64,000 bases of DNA, taken from contig OY987265.1 in assembly GCA_963920665.1 (NCBI GenBank), forward strand, positions 11,475,001 through 11,539,000, written 5' to 3'. Position 1 is the first letter of the stretch; every line of letters begins with the position of its first letter. Below, piece after piece: positions 45,408-59,100 of the stretch. This DNA comes from Straminergon stramineum. Taxonomy: Eukaryota; Streptophyta; Bryopsida; Hypnales; Calliergonaceae. The position numbers were made by a program, and so were the translations under genes. The notes below the pieces were generated by a model, which saw nothing but the letters and a program-made list of their open reading frames with translations, was not told the DNA's origin and searched no databases.

Positions 45408-48275
45408 TCAGAGAGGAAGTAGGGTGCTCAACCAACTATAAAAGGGCACCATTCTCTTCTCAAAACACCCTCATTGTTGTGTTTGGGTTTGTTGGGTCAA
45501 ATTTGTGTTAGAGATTTTGGCATTTTAGCCAAAAATTTTGAAAGGGCTTGTTTTGTTCTTCTTTTTGATCTTCTTGTTAGTGTTTTTTGCAAGTTGTGAA
45601 GGTTTTAGGGTCCCTTTGAATCTTGCATCTTCTTGTGATGTTGCTCTTGAGTTTTTATATTTCTTTTGTTACTTGTCTTAAATTTTGCTCAAGCCTTGAA
45701 CATGTAGTTCTACTAACCATTGAGAGGATGTTGTTGTCTCTTTCTTTAGGGTCTTATCACGTCCTTTAGAAGTTTTGTAGGTGTCTATTTTTCATTTATA
45801 CTAATCCTAGAGTTGTAGAGCAACCCCTACCATACCTAGGCGATGTCGCTTTGGAGGGCCTTTAGTTTGTTTTAAGTCTTACACTAACCATTATCATACT
45901 AACTCACGTTATGAGTCTTCGAGTATGTCCTAGTCCTCATGGTCAATTAACCTTGTTTGAAATTTGTACATGTTATTGTGGATCCCATCGGGACGATGAA
46001 GATTTGGATCCCTTAGATCACAAAAGTCTTAAATTGTATGTTAAAACTCCCACCAATAGCATAGCTTTGAACCTTGAGGTACTTTGTAGTTTGAGATTTG
46101 GTATTAAACCCAAATCTAAGGCAGAGCTTTGAACTTACTCGATGCTCACTTCCAAAGTTTAGTTTCCAAAACAACTTGAAAACGAACCAAAGTTTAGTAC
46201 CTAAAAGTTAGATATTAGGTCCTAGTTTGCTAAAGCCTAGAACCCCCCAACACCCTCGTTTATCAAGTCTATCCCTTGCAACTCCTAGTATTTTTCAAGT
46301 AGGACCCAACAGTCCAAGTCCTAGTATTTGGCCCCAATTAGCACAAGACCAACCCTAGCCAGCCATGATGTCTGGCCAACACATGCTCCAACGAGTTGAA
46401 ACTTGAACATTTTTTTGGTAGAGCTCCAAAATCTAAAAATCATGAGGGAATAGGGGGAAAATAGAAGAAAGGTAGAATAGGAAAAAATAAGAGAGTATAG
46501 AAAAGAAACCGTAGTAGAGCGTCAAAGGAACAAAAACAAGAAGGAGATAGCAAAAAGTATCAAATTCTACATTCTTGAAGTTCCACTCTCCCCATAAACA
46601 CCTCAAGCTCTCTAATGGGGAGCCACACAGCAAGTGAGGGGAGAGAGGAAGAAGGAGGTGACTTAGTAAAGGAAGTTAGGGGGAGTCCTATAACTACTAG
46701 GGAGTAGATTAGGTGTCCTGAAAAATAATTAGGGGTATAAGGGGTGGTTCAAGTAGAAGGGGCCATTCATCTTTGCCTTGGGTTTTGTAGGTTAGTGGGG
46801 ATGAAGTGATGAAGTAGATGCAAGTATTATCAATACTTGGCATAGGAATTTATAGAATAGTTGGTGGCCACCCCAACCACCATACTTTATGTGGAACAAG
46901 GATAAGAGTAAAAAGAAAGACAAAGAAAGAAAAAGAAAAAGAGGAAAGGGAGAAAAAAGAATTAGGGGGAGGAAGATGGATAGTTAGCCAAGGATAGGAA
47001 TTAGCAAGGTGACCAAAGATTGTATGAAATAGCCATCTGAAATTATTCAATCAATTTTGAAAGTCCACGAAGGTGACATAGCTATTAGAGAGATGTCGAA
47101 AGGAAATCTTGCCCACCTAGTTAAGGAGCCCCAAGTCTAGGTAGGATACTAACCCTCCTTTCCATTCTAATTAGTCTTACTTAGCAAGTATCGATTAGGG
47201 CCGAAGCCTAGGGGTAGATAGCACCTTGAAGGTAGGAAGAGAGATCAAGTTTAGCTTGAGAATCATAGAGTAGAAGTCGAGAGGGTTCCAAGGATGTAAA
47301 ATACATCCCAAATCGACTCACAATAAGGGAGATATGAGTTGATGAAGTTTGGAGTACGAAATGGATGAAGTTGGGTGAAAATCACCCATCCAAGCCCAAA
47401 CTTGGAACTTACACATTAGGAGTTGTCACACCTTCTTCACTATTCAAAAATTCTCTAAAGAATGAGAAAAATGAGGAGCCACTAGGTCACCTAAATTCTT
47501 GAAGGTGTGACATCATTTTCTTGTGAGCGGAGGATGGAAATAGAAAATGGAGTCACAGACACCAAAAAATGTGCAAAAACAATGACAATACAACACAAGG
47601 AACTAATAGAGGAACAAATGAGGAAGTGGAAAATATAGGGGGCTGAATATTCTTCTTTTGCGGAGAATTCTCTACATCCATTATTCACCTCTAGAGGAGA
47701 ATAATAGACATAGAGAACTCTTCTCAAAAGAAGAATATTTGACTCCGAAGAACCAATTGAAAGTCAATTCAAAGCCACTATGTCCCCATTTGTAGGAGAA
47801 CTTGTGAGTAGTGAAGAAGGTGTGACAATCTCTATTAGTTGGTAGTATAGGCTTAGGGTCCAAAACTCAAGGTTTTTGAATTAGGGAAGGGGTCAAAAAA
47901 GGTGGATGAAGTTTAGGTAGCCTCCTAAAGGGTTAAACTTTATTCGGCCATAACTCCTTGTAAGAACGTCCAAATCCCATGAATCTTAGGTTTTTAAAAA
48001 TAGCATGACATGATCTATAACTTGGGGGTGATTGATTTAGATTGCACCCATTTACAATAGAAGACAATAGCAATCAAGGAATCATGATTGTTGAGGTAAC
48101 TTCTACAATTAGGCTAGTTTAGGGATTAGTAAATTTGTAGGATTTAGAAGCCCAGAAAAGATCCATTGTGCAATGGACCAACATTATCCACCCCTTAGGA
48201 TAGAATTCAACTTCCAAACACAAAAACTTGTTTGTGCTTGTGTATTTATAAAGGGTGGGTGAATATCCACTCATA
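45408..48275 (+). mobile_element. LTR-like unit R4 (5'-truncated, forward)
   Basis: Collinear with R1. Its TATA box is in AACTATAAAAGGGCACC at 45436, followed by the same leader (AAACACCCTCATTGTTGTGT, TTTGGCATTTTAGCC), purine tracts at 46430-46530 and 46905-46980, the CATCCAAGCCCAAACTTGGA block and an end near CCACTCATA at 48275. It is interrupted by the TIR element at 47420-47833. No protein domain. Confidence 0.6.
47420..47833. mobile_element. 414-bp TIR element inserted in R4 (unassigned superfamily)
   Basis: The terminal inverted repeats are GAGTTGTCACACCTTCTTCA at the left and TGAAGAAGGTGTGACAATCT-CT at the right. It is flanked by the 5-bp direct repeat ATTAG (47415-47419 and 47834-47838). 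Removing it with one ATTAG gives text that aligns with the uninterrupted site in R1 (about 12409-12430), an internal proof of insertion. An inner hairpin (47644-47739) pairs GAATATTCTTCTTTTG with its inverse. The open stretches at 47491-47727 and 47681-47863 are by-products. Confidence 0.8.
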
Positions 48276-48396
48276 CCATCTTCAAAAAAGGTTTCAAAAA
48301 ATTATGTCACAATTTGAGATCATACAAGCCTACCCAAAATTTCAAGAGTCCCTTGTAGGAACTTTAGGACTATTGGACCAGGGGTATTTGAGCATA

Positions 48397-49544
48397 TACT
48401 ATAAGTAAAGGGGGCCTAAACCAACACAAGTTGATCTATTTTGTGTTAAATATGAAAAAAATGGAATTTTGTATATTAATCCAACCGCTATATTTCTCTA
48501 CAAAAATAACAATCAACAAAAATGTGTTGATTGTAGCCAAAACAATTTGCTTGGTTGATTTGGCAATCCATTAAACATACTTTAAGTAGAATTTTTTACC
48601 TCATTTTGGGTTGTTGGCATAGTAGAATAATTTTTTTCAAAAAACTTTAAACTTAAAAAAGGTTGGAAATCAAATTAAATTTCATTTCCAAAAATCCTTT
48701 TGGCATTTCAAGACTCCAATCAAAAGTTATGGGCAAATTTCAAAGAGGGGTTGGAAGGGACATTTTCTTTGACAATTAAAAACTTCTTTTCTGAAATTTG
48801 CCCATAACTTTTGATTGGAGTCTTGAAATGCCAAAAGGATTTTTGGAGATGAAATTTAGTTTGATTTCCCACCTTTTCTTAGATCAAGGTTTTAAAAAAA
48901 ATTATTCTACTATGCCAAAATGAGGTCTAAAATTCTACTTAGAGTATGTATACTAGTTTTGACTTAACTATGAGCAATGGAACTCCTATTCATCCTAATC
49001 AAACATATCCCTTATGATTTTTTCTACCTCCTACCACCCTAGTTGTATAAAGAGCTTGTCTTCTCCTTTCTTAGCACATTGAGGGAAGTGGCATATATCT
49101 CACATGGATTGCCATGCTTCTTACTATCCTACTTGTATAAAGAGTTTGACTTCTCTTTCTTGCAATCATCAAGGTAAATGGCATTCAAAATTCAATTGCT
49201 AATATCATTTAGTTGTCTTGAATATTTTGTAGGATTCTTTAAAATGAATTTTGAAAATATAGTTTCTATTTTGGAAATTCTAATTAATTATTGAGTACCA
49301 ATTTGTTGATTGACCCCTATGTGTATGGTATTTGTCAACATGGTAGTTGTATATAGGTGGTTTCATGGTTGGTTTTTCCTATGTGGCATCTTGCATGGAA
49401 GCTTTTGAATCATAATAATTTGATTAAATCAAGAAATAAAATCAAGATAGATGTTCAAACAAAAACATCCTAATCAACTATCCTAACCACTATATATATA
49501 AATTGATTTTCATGTTGGTTTAGACATTTTTTTTTCTTATAGTG
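48397..49544. mobile_element. CACTA-like element E4 with 3-bp target duplication
   Basis: The left end is TACTATAAGTAAAGGGGGCC-TAAACCAACA. The right end is TGTTGGTTTAGACATTTTTT-TTTCTTATAGTG, its inverse with the first C changed to T on the left. Both sides are flanked by ATA. It contains the best-preserved family hairpin (48688-48846). No transposase; non-autonomous. Confidence 0.75.
48688..48846. repeat. Perfect 55-bp inverted repeat with 49-nt loop inside E4
   Basis: The left arm 48688-48742 begins CCAAAAATCCTTTTGGCATT; the right arm 48792-48846 is its exact reverse complement. Imperfect pairing continues outward to GTTGGCATAGTAGAATAA (about 48608) and TTATTCTACTATGCCA (about 48918). Confidence 0.9.
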
Positions 49545-50369
49545 ATAGTTCTTGTTTTCTTGACTAGCAAAGGAAGGTGTAAAGTATAGTGTGACACCAA
49601 AAAAATCTCACATGTACACACTAAGTATGAGGCTTTTTCACCGCAAGGCAAAGAAACCCCCTAGAGTTGGCCGCCGGGGAGTGTATGGGACCCCTACCTA
49701 AATTGCCTTCTAAGCAATGGACTCCTAAATGCTTTTTTATCAACTTTTTAACATTAAACTCCTCTAAGTGAAATGGGGGCAATACCCTTACACCACCTTA
49801 ATATGCACCCTAAAATCCTCCAGTAACTTTAGTACCTACTTTAGGAGGTTAGGGCAACCTACTAGGCCTAATTTTGCCTAAAATTAGCCATAGGGGCACC
49901 AAATGGGTCAATTTGGTGTCCTGAAATTAAATTCCAGTACATCACAACCACCCCAATTCCTAACTCACTTCTTAAATTGATGCCGACCACCTCCCTAATT
50001 TCATAGATCCCATCCCTAACATCTTCACACATTCCTTTTAGGTCAATAAATTTTTTCCTTCAATTTCCTAATCCATATCTTAACCCTAATTTTACCCCCA
50101 ATTTGGACACTGCTTCCACGCTTGCCCTAAAACCCTAAAAAATCCTCATATATCCTCTAAACATTCACATCCTACAAGAACATTGCATACAAGGCCATTA
50201 AACTATTGCTTCACGATTGATAAGAAAAGATCATATTGTAATTAACCTTACATTTAGATTCAGTTGAATCACAAGAAAAAAAAGATGAAATACCCCAAAT
50301 AAACTGCCGCCAGATGGGTAGTAGACCTTATCACACTAAAATGATCACCCTGGATTTGTCCCTACTCCG

Positions 50370-50640
50370 AATTGGGCGAGACTTGTTTCGTTGGAAAGAT
50401 GATTTCCCCATATTTCTCCTCACCAAAATTCAAGTTGATCCGCTTTGCCGAACTCCCACAATCGCTCGCCAAAGTTGTCGGTCTTCTATGGTGGAGGCAG
50501 CTTAATCTCCTTGCATTGAATCGGCCGCTCCATCCTCGTCCTTGCTTGGAATCGGTCGAGACTTGTCTTGTTGGAAAGTTGACTTTTTCCTCTCTATCCT
50601 CCCAAGAATTCAGCCCATTCCACTCTCTTCATCTTTAGCA
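50370..50640. repeat. Local direct duplication, period about 175-180 bp
   Basis: CGAATTGGGCGAGACTTGTT-TCGTTGGAAAGATGA at about 50368 recurs as GAATCGGTCGAGACTTGTCT-TGTTGGAAAGTTGA at about 50547. Both copies are followed by CTC-rich text and CACCAAAATT/TCGCCAAAG words. The open stretches here show no domain. Confidence 0.6.
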
Positions 50641-50997
50641 ATCAGTCACCAAAATTGGCAGTCCCCTCCCATTTCAATAAAACCCTAATTCTCTTCACTC
50701 CAATTCTCATCTGACCTCACTCCCATCATTCCTTCACCATTTTTTCTCAAAAAATAGTGACCTACTCGACAAATTGTCTTACCTTGGTTCCCTCCTTCTA
50801 GTCTCTAGCTCCTCATAATTTAAAAACGTCCATAATCACCCAAAATGCTCTCCAACACACATGCACACAAAGTTGGAAAAAATTGAGAGAGTTGAGAGAG
50901 AGAGAGAGCTCCAAACCCTAATTTTGCCTATATCCAACTTTCTAACGAATTAATTTTCTAAACTACTTTCATCCTACACTCATTCACTGTTAATCCA

Positions 50998-51150
50998 CTA
51001 ATTTCGTGCAAAATGTGCCAAATTAGTGCAAATCGCGCTAGGTTACTGTAAATATGCTAATTTAGTGTAAATTGCTCTATTTTAGTGTTCCCCCCCCCCT
51101 AAATTACTATAAAACCCTCTAACTTACTGTAAAATCCTATTTTAGTGTTT
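50998..51150. repeat. Degenerate tandem repeat, unit about 19-21 bp
   Basis: Units such as CTAATTTAGTGTAAATTGCT, AAATTAGTGCAAATCGCGCT and TTACTGTAAATATGCTAAT succeed each other seven or eight times, interrupted by a C-run near 51090. Confidence 0.6.
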
Positions 51151-51660
51151 TACCCACTACACTAGTATTTTAGTCATAGTTTTAGTTTAACTAATTTCTT
51201 TTGTGTTTTTCTTATTTATTATTTTTATGGTTTTTAATTTACTTTTAGTTTCATTTCCTACTTCTAGTCTTTTGTTTTCATTTTCATTTTTCATTTTTTG
51301 TTTTCATTTTCTCATCATTTTACCATTAGCCTAATTTGGTTACTCTACGAAATCTTGCTTAACCTCTTTTTAGTTTTAACTCCCCATTTTTTCCCTAGAA
51401 TTTCCCCTAATTTCCTCCTAATTGCATTTTCTAGCATCTCACTCTAACCTCTTGGAGTTTCCATTGCTATCTAGCGGAAAACTCCTTAATTGATGGTTAT
51501 GGCTTAATTTGGAGTACTAACACTTCCAGATTTGTAAATTCATGCCTAATGTTTATATTTTTGGATTTTTAAATAGTGAACCAATATAATGGTTCACACC
51601 AAGGCAAACCAAATTTAGTTATTGGTTTCATAGAGTACACACCTGACTATAGAAATTAGG

Positions 51661-54600
51661 GTTTAGGGTTCTTACATGCTCCTCTACAAAGATTAGGGAA
51701 TCTACAAAGATTAGAATCTTAGGATTTTAGAGATTATGATGACTATAGGTTTTATTAAACACCATTTGTGTATTTTTTTGAAATAAAGTTTTGAAGTTCA
51801 TTTAAATAAAAGACTACTATACCCCTTAGAGACTTTTATTTAAAACTTTTTCAAAAAATGAAATAATGATTAGTGCAACCCCTTTCAAAATTTGTTTAAA
51901 AATTTTACAACCAATGGAAAAATGACATGTTTATCCCTTTTGTAATTCATGTATGGGTTTCTTGAAAAGTGAGAGTTTATTACAATGTGATCAAAAGTAC
52001 TACGCATTGCCACACCTACACATTGTAAAGACATCAAATGACGGTGTTTACAACTCATTCAATTGATAAAATTCTCCAAAATTTACACAAATACAAAATT
52101 ACAGAGTTATGAGGTGTTGCACGTTATGAGATGGTTGTTACCACCTACTACAATAGCTGCAATATATTTTTCGGATTTAAGAGGTTGCACAAATGGAATG
52201 TTCTCATTGATTTGAGAATCTTGTTTCTAAAGCACCAAACCAAGAACCACTTGCACTAATGTTGGGCCCATTACATTCCTTGCTATAAGTCTAAAAACAA
52301 TTGAAATTGAATTGAAGCTAAAAATAATGAATATCGGGAGTTTTTTTTATTAATTTTTCAAAAATATTCTTAGTTCTTTCAATTTTTTTCAAGAGAAAAA
52401 AATTATTCTTTTTTGTATATTTGAATCTTATAGTTTTTCCCTTTCAATCAATAAAATTGGTTGGAAAATAGAATTTTATAAATTTTAAAAGCAACATCAT
52501 TATGTGACATTAAATAAATAAATTTCAATTATTTTTTATGAATCCACAAAACTATTTTTTCTTTATTATTAATTTTTTTTATTGATTTATAAATGTAATA
52601 AAGATTTTGTGCCACCTATTATTCAAAGTATATGTCTAAATATATGTACATGTACACTAATATATGTCTATAAATTATGAACTTGTATAATTTATATACT
52701 TATACTACAACTTACACATTTGTAAGAAAATTATTTTAAAATTTATTTCAAATCCAATTATATTTATTGATTATAGTGTGTACAATCTTGTTGGAAGAGA
52801 AATTAAAAAAATATATAAATCCTATATATTCAATAAATAGAATGAAATTAGTTCTTGGCACATTTTCTTTCATCCCTTGGTGACTTTATACCATGTGGTT
52901 GCACTTAGGAGCTACTCCAAAATTGAGATAGCAAGTTATTAAATAAAAAATATATAAATTTTATATATGAAATCAAAATTTTATAAATTTATAAATTTTT
53001 CTTTTTTCTAAAAGCTACTAAATATTCTTATTCATTTTCAAAGATTAAAAAAATAATAATTGTAAAGATGTTACCTCTCTAACATTACTATAACAACAAA
53101 ATCCAAAATTTGGATTTGTAGACTGGAATTTACTATAGACTTAATCTATTGAAAAATTCCTATAGTTAAGAGTTCGTTCTTAGGGAGGTTTGGTGCCATG
53201 GTAATTATATAGGGTAATGGATTTAATCTCTAACCCAGGGTTATGCACAATTGAAAGGAAAAGGGTAAATATTCAATCCTACGCTTACAATAGATAAGAC
53301 CAAATTTATTATAATTAATCCGAGAATAGGAAACTTATTCGATTGTGCTCTAAATCCATAGCTTTAGCTTTTCCTTCTAGCCACCATCACATAGTATCTT
53401 CAATTGATTCTTTCACTTTCATAGTTTAGCTCCAACTTCCCTTCAATTGGACTCTTGTCATTTTCTTCCATAACAGATTTCTTCTCAATTTTACACTTAG
53501 GCTTTAAATAATTGAATCAATTATAGTAGTCACATTTTCTTACTTCTTCCTTAAGACATTCATTATCCATTTTTTCTATTACTTATATTCAGTTCTATTG
53601 ATCCCGATTTATAGATTCATATTCAATGTATTTCTAATCAGACCATTTCTATAGATTAACTCTCAGTTCAAATCATAAAGCTCTCAATAGTATCATACTC
53701 ATACACAATTGAAACAACAATTAAAACCCAATTTAGACATGCCTTCACGGCCAGACATGACAATAGAATTTCTTCACAAAATTAAATCCATAGACTCAAC
53801 ACTCAACACAATCACATACTCACAATTGATACATTTAAATTAGCACACTCAAACATGCACATCACACCAAAGCAAAAATCACAATTTCCATAACATGCCC
53901 ACAAATCCACACACAAAATCACCACCCAATGGAACACAACATATTCAAAAATTAACTCTGCATTATATTTCCACATAGAAAATATTACAATAGTTTCTCA
54001 CTCTGGCACAACTGCACTCTATAATATCTATTGATCCAGCCCAATCAAAATGATCACCAACTCTATAGAAAATCAACTCTACACTCACTGAATTCACACA
54101 CTCTCACAACTATCGATCAAACACACTCCGCCGGCCTCCACTGCTACATGAGTTCTGGATACCTCTCCAGACTGAGCAACCATCGTCCTTCCCCACCGAC
54201 TTCACCTAAATCGATTGACAACCACTCCAACCACCAAACAATAGATTCCATCCACTGACCCATCGAATCTCATTCATCTATTGATAAATCCCCATGAAAC
54301 CCCAAAATAGATGGTAACTATTGCATATTAACAAGTAAAACCCACATTTCATAAGGAATTCCAACAAAATTGAAACAAAATTGGAACTATTGTTCTAAAC
54401 AACTATAGATCTAATACTACAAGATTCAATAAATTTTAGAGGTTTAAAAAACCCTTCATATATGCCGAATCTAATAAAATTGAGGTAATTATTAATCTTA
54501 GAAGGACAAGCCTATGATTACTAAATTAAAGCTTCATTGTCCACTACTTTGTTTGTTGCCATTTTGCAACTAGAAATGAATGACAGAAATTTATACTTAT

Positions 54601-55430
54601 TTTTTAGAAATGAAATTCTATGCCTACTACAAGATATAAAATTTTCAAATTTTTTTGGAAAAAATTGAAATTATTGTGAATTTTTTGAGAAAAAATGAAG
54701 AAAATTCATATCAAACACAAAAAGTATTTTTAAAATGTGAAATTTTCACCATATATGTATATTGTAGTGTATAATAACACGATATAAACCAAAATGATTG
54801 TGTTACTCTATAACTAGAAAATCAACAAATCATGGTTACAGGCCCAAAGTTCATATTGCTATAAAATATAGAGATTTTTGAATTTTTCAAAATTTTCAAT
54901 TGGTATATAAACAATACTTCATAAAATTCATTTCAGTGGTTGGATTCAAATTTTTAAAATATCATTTTTATGGCTGAAATTCACATCAAGAGTAAATAGC
55001 AAGAGATGGCCAAAATTCACTATAAAGGTGATTGATGGTTTAAGCATCTTCTTCTTTGGAAAAATGAGTAATATTATAATGAGGTTTTTGGAAATTTTTT
55101 CAAGAAACTTCCAAAAAAATTGAATGAAAAAACATTTTTTTTCCATCCCACATATTTAGGTGAAGTTATCCAAAAGAAGTTTTGCATCCTCAATACCGTT
55201 TCAAAATTAACCTTGAAAGAACATTGAAGATGAATGGCTTTCTCATGATACTATAGAAAGAAAGAATACACCTATTGGTCCACAAACTAAACCATATTTG
55301 AGTGAGTATCTAGAACCTAGGTGGCATCCTACCAAGGTTAACCGTTAAAAGAAGTTAGGCTCAAAAGTGGTTGATAGATGATTTGTTCCTTGTAGAAATA
55401 AAGAATGCACCTATTGGTCTAGTAATTGGA
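51661..55430. other. AT-rich DNA, nothing recognised
   Basis: No gene, RNA gene or clearly bounded element. Near 55240-55430 the phrase AGAATACACCTATTGGTCCA recurs in altered form (AGAATGCACCTATTGGTCTA). Confidence 0.4.
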
Positions 55431-55439
55431 GCAATTTTG

Positions 55440-55870
55440 GTGACTATATTGGTCATGGGGGCCCGCAACCTTTAACCTTTAACCCTTAAAGGAGGCACTG
55501 GTGACCATAGAAATCGTCCCTTTTGGAACCGTGTTACATCATCTACTATAAAAAGAAACCCAAAACTCATTGGAAGTCAAACTATTGTAGTATTATAGTT
55601 GCACTTTTGTCCTACTAGAAGGATTCCTTGTCATCCATCGAACACAAAACATCCTTGTCAATGTTTAAGGGTTAAAGGACGGACTAATGATTGTGAAGAT
55701 CATCTCTTCTGGAATTGTGTGACATCATCTACTTTGATAAAAACCAAAAATATTCATTGGAGGTCAAACTATTGTGCAAGATCTCTCCTTTTTGCACAAA
55801 ATTCCAAGGATAAACAATTGCACTTCCACCCTACATAGGAAAATTCTTTGTCATCCATCGGAAAAAAAAC
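55440..55870. repeat. Two tandem units of about 215 bp upstream of the membrane-protein gene
   Basis: Unit 1 (about 55440-55655) and unit 2 (about 55660-55870) share AACCCTTAAAGGA/AAGGGTTAAAGGA, ACATCATCTACT, AAACCAAAAAT, CATTGGA.GTCAAACTATTG, TTGCACTT and TTGTCATCCATCG in the same order. Unit 1 carries TATAAAAAG at 55547. The unit lies about 300-700 bp upstream of the start codon at 56159 and may be part of the promoter or 5' leader. Confidence 0.65.
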
Positions 55871-56158
55871 CCGTCCTCGGCGTCTTTTACGGGATACGGA
55901 GTAAATTACATCGGTACAAAAATTCGACAAAGGATTTGAGCGTAAGACGGGTGTTCAAGAGATACGGTGCTCAACGCGAAGTTGAAGGATTAGGGTTTCT
56001 GCTTTGTTCTACGGAGCTTTCATCTTCTCCCGCCCTGCTTCCCCGATCCGCGATGATTTCGATTCGATGCTAGGGAATAGCAACTTGTTGTGGATTTTCG
56101 TGTTTCCCTCCGCGTTGCCTTCAAGCTGAGGATCATTTTGAGCCGCTGGAAGCGCAAG

Positions 56159-59100
56159 ATGGACGCGTCTTGGAATTTCAGCTTGCTGCTCTTCTATCTG
56201 GGACTTTTGTCATTTACGGGCGTTTTCGCTCACGCGTATCAGATTGGGGACGCTCTTCCTGTGGCGAGACGAGGGCAATTCCACGGCGTAAGATTGATCG
56301 GAGCCTTTAATCTAGAAGTTTTCTCATTTTCCACATTTTTGTTTGTTTGGTGTGGTTTAGGGTTCAGGGACGGTGTATTGTGAGCTCTGCGAGCGGATGT
56401 GTTTAATCTCTAGCTCGTAGGTATCGGAAACTTTGGGATTTAGGATAAAATTGGAATGTTTGCTGGGCTGTGCAGGGCTGTCCCACTTAGTATCTAAGAA
56501 AATTGATGAAAAAATGGGGACTACTTGGGGATGATCTCAATCAATTTCTTATTTTAACAAGTACACTGAGATCCTGTATACTTCGAATAGAACTCCGTTA
56601 GCTTGGATAGAACGCAGGGACCTCTATACTACTCCTGTCCCTCTGAGCATTGCCATTTGACAGCTTTCCCTGTGATTGTGGGGGAAATATCTGGAGAGAA
56701 GTAAAGAGAATACTTCACTTGTAACAGTCATTTGTGGATCCTTGTAGTGTGTTAAGATCCATGTTGTTTTCATTGTTTGTGTACTTGGAAGTTCGTGGGA
56801 CCTTGTCCATACTAACGAATCCATACCGTGCCTTTGTGTTGAACAGCAAATTACATCATGGCTGGATCAGCTTGGTCGGCATTGCCCGAAATTTGGTGTT
56901 GATACAGAGGTTAGACCTGATCTGTAATATATCTCTGTAATTCTGTGTCATGAACTTTAACAGTTGTTTACCTTTCTTTCCCTTTAATGTGGGGCTTACA
57001 CATGCTTGGCCCAACACTTCTTTGTTAACCGTTTTCAATAATTATTACCAAAAGATGGGGTCTTTTCAGTCAAAGCAATTTGTTGAGGTTTCTCTGCTTG
57101 AGGTCTGCTTGTGGGCTGAGACCGGGGCTTGATGCAGATTCCTAACCGACTTAATGTGATCCGGAACAGGTTGTGATGCCGCTACCCAAGCCCGTCGGTT
57201 ATACTGTCTCTGAAAGCTACAAAGTGTGAGTATCCTCCGTATCTTATCGTAAGAAAGTTTCGACTGATATTTCTTTCATTTATGAGTGCTTTGCGATGGC
57301 ATAATTTTTACATCGGCCATATTCAGCAGCCCGAACCATTTTATGAAATTTACCCTTTTCATTATGTTTTATCATGGTTGAGTGGTTTTTGAATATTGTA
57401 TTCTCGTTTTCTGTTGAAAGGCTCCAAAATAGTTAAGTTTACCCTGCCCACGTCCGTGCAGATCTTTCCAATTTGGCCGTGAGAAGTATCTTACACCCTG
57501 GCTTCTGGTAATTGGACGCAAAGAAGTGCCTATGCTTGAGGTGACTCTGGTGAGTTTCTTTGTGCTCAAGCTCTACGTGATTGCCCCCCGGAGCTGTGCA
57601 TTTTTAGATCTTATTTTTTGTAGGTTTCATTGTCACCTTCCAAGCTGCATCTTACTATTTATTTGAATGAAAATTTACTCTCGGTGGCAGCCTGTGATAA
57701 CTGACACTTTATAATGTTGGCAGAGACACTCAGGAGGAGACTTGGAAGGAGTGACTTCAAAAATTGTACCTATGCCTGAAAAGTGTGAGTGTCAGAGCTA
57801 TGTGGAAATACTTGAGCATATTGATGTCGGGGTTGTTCCAGGATTTGGTGATCGTGTGTAGTATTTGATGTTGATGTCGATGCATTGTAAGCATTGGTGA
57901 GGACTTTAAGGGCTCAACTAGGATTTTATAAGGCTAGGGCCTGACAAGGCAAATTGAAACTGCAATTTGAGAAACTCGCCTTGGTTGAGCTCTGCAGACT
58001 TGAAGCAGCATGAGGCTATCCGGAAGAAGTTTGTAGATCCCGAAGATTGGCCCAAGCACATCTTGGTCCAGTATACATGGTACATTGAAAGACTTCTGTG
58101 TTTACTCTCTATCCTGCTTTGGAGGGGCTTTTACTTCTTTTTTACCTGATGTTGATGCCTTTATTTCTCTCAGCTTGTTCCTTACATAGTACGGCATGCT
58201 GTATCGATATCGATCTTAGGCAACAGTAAGTAGCCAATTGTGCATAATGTGATCTGAAATTGCTGTTACAAGGAGTTGCTTATGCTCTGTATATTTATTC
58301 CTATATATTTGGTAAAGGATAGTTTGGCCACACCTGATTTAGCAGGACTCAAATATCATCATTTGTACATCCTCATTTAGTGATATATCCTTTAGTCAAC
58401 GGAGGTTGATGAGGATCTAGGTGGAGAGGGTTTATTTAACTCTTGGTCTCGGTAACACTCAGCTGTATTGTGCTGGTGTTTGTGCAGGGTGGAGAAGTCA
58501 GAAATTGATGTTGTTGGGGGTCTTTATGTCCTATTTTTGTCTGGTGAGTCTTCTTGATATGTGTTGTATTCATCGGCCATTAGCATTTCTAACCGCACTG
58601 CGCACAAAGAAATGGAATTTGCAGTCACTTGTCACTTCTGATTGTCCACAATCAAATGCTTTGGTTTTCAGGAAATATTCTGTTCGTAGTGACTGCGATC
58701 TACATCCTCCAAACATCAAAAGACAAATTAAGCAGGTTTGGTGCTGTTCCCTTCTCTGTCTATTTTTCTGTGTTCATGCTGTTCATTCTCCGAGATGCGA
58801 TTTAATTTCAGCAAGGAGTATCTCTCACTAACTCTCCTTATCAGTGTCATAACATTCTAGAGCAGTATTGACCACCCAGCTTTACACTAAAGTTGCACCG
58901 TGGTCGCCAGCACAGCAAATACACTTGCCTTTAATAATTGGCTTAGTACCGGTGCTTTCATTCTTGAACTCAAGATATGAGAGGGTTTGTGCCAATGAAA
59001 AAAGATGTCAGAAAGAGCATCTTGGATACCCTGATTCTTTCTTGAATTAGCAGTTGGGCCAAGGTTTTTGTAGCTCCTTTCTAGAATGTTATGTTCAATT

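Larger units (their letters stand above)
49590..51660 (-). mobile_element. Possible diverged LTR-like relic R6
   Basis: TGCCTTCTAAGCAATGGACT at about 49708 and the preceding ACTAAGT/CGGGGAGTGTATGG text recall the left end of R3 (GCATTCCAAGCAATGGATCT at 41115), but similarity fades quickly. The rest is pyrimidine-rich with two local duplications listed separately. Weak call. Confidence 0.25.
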
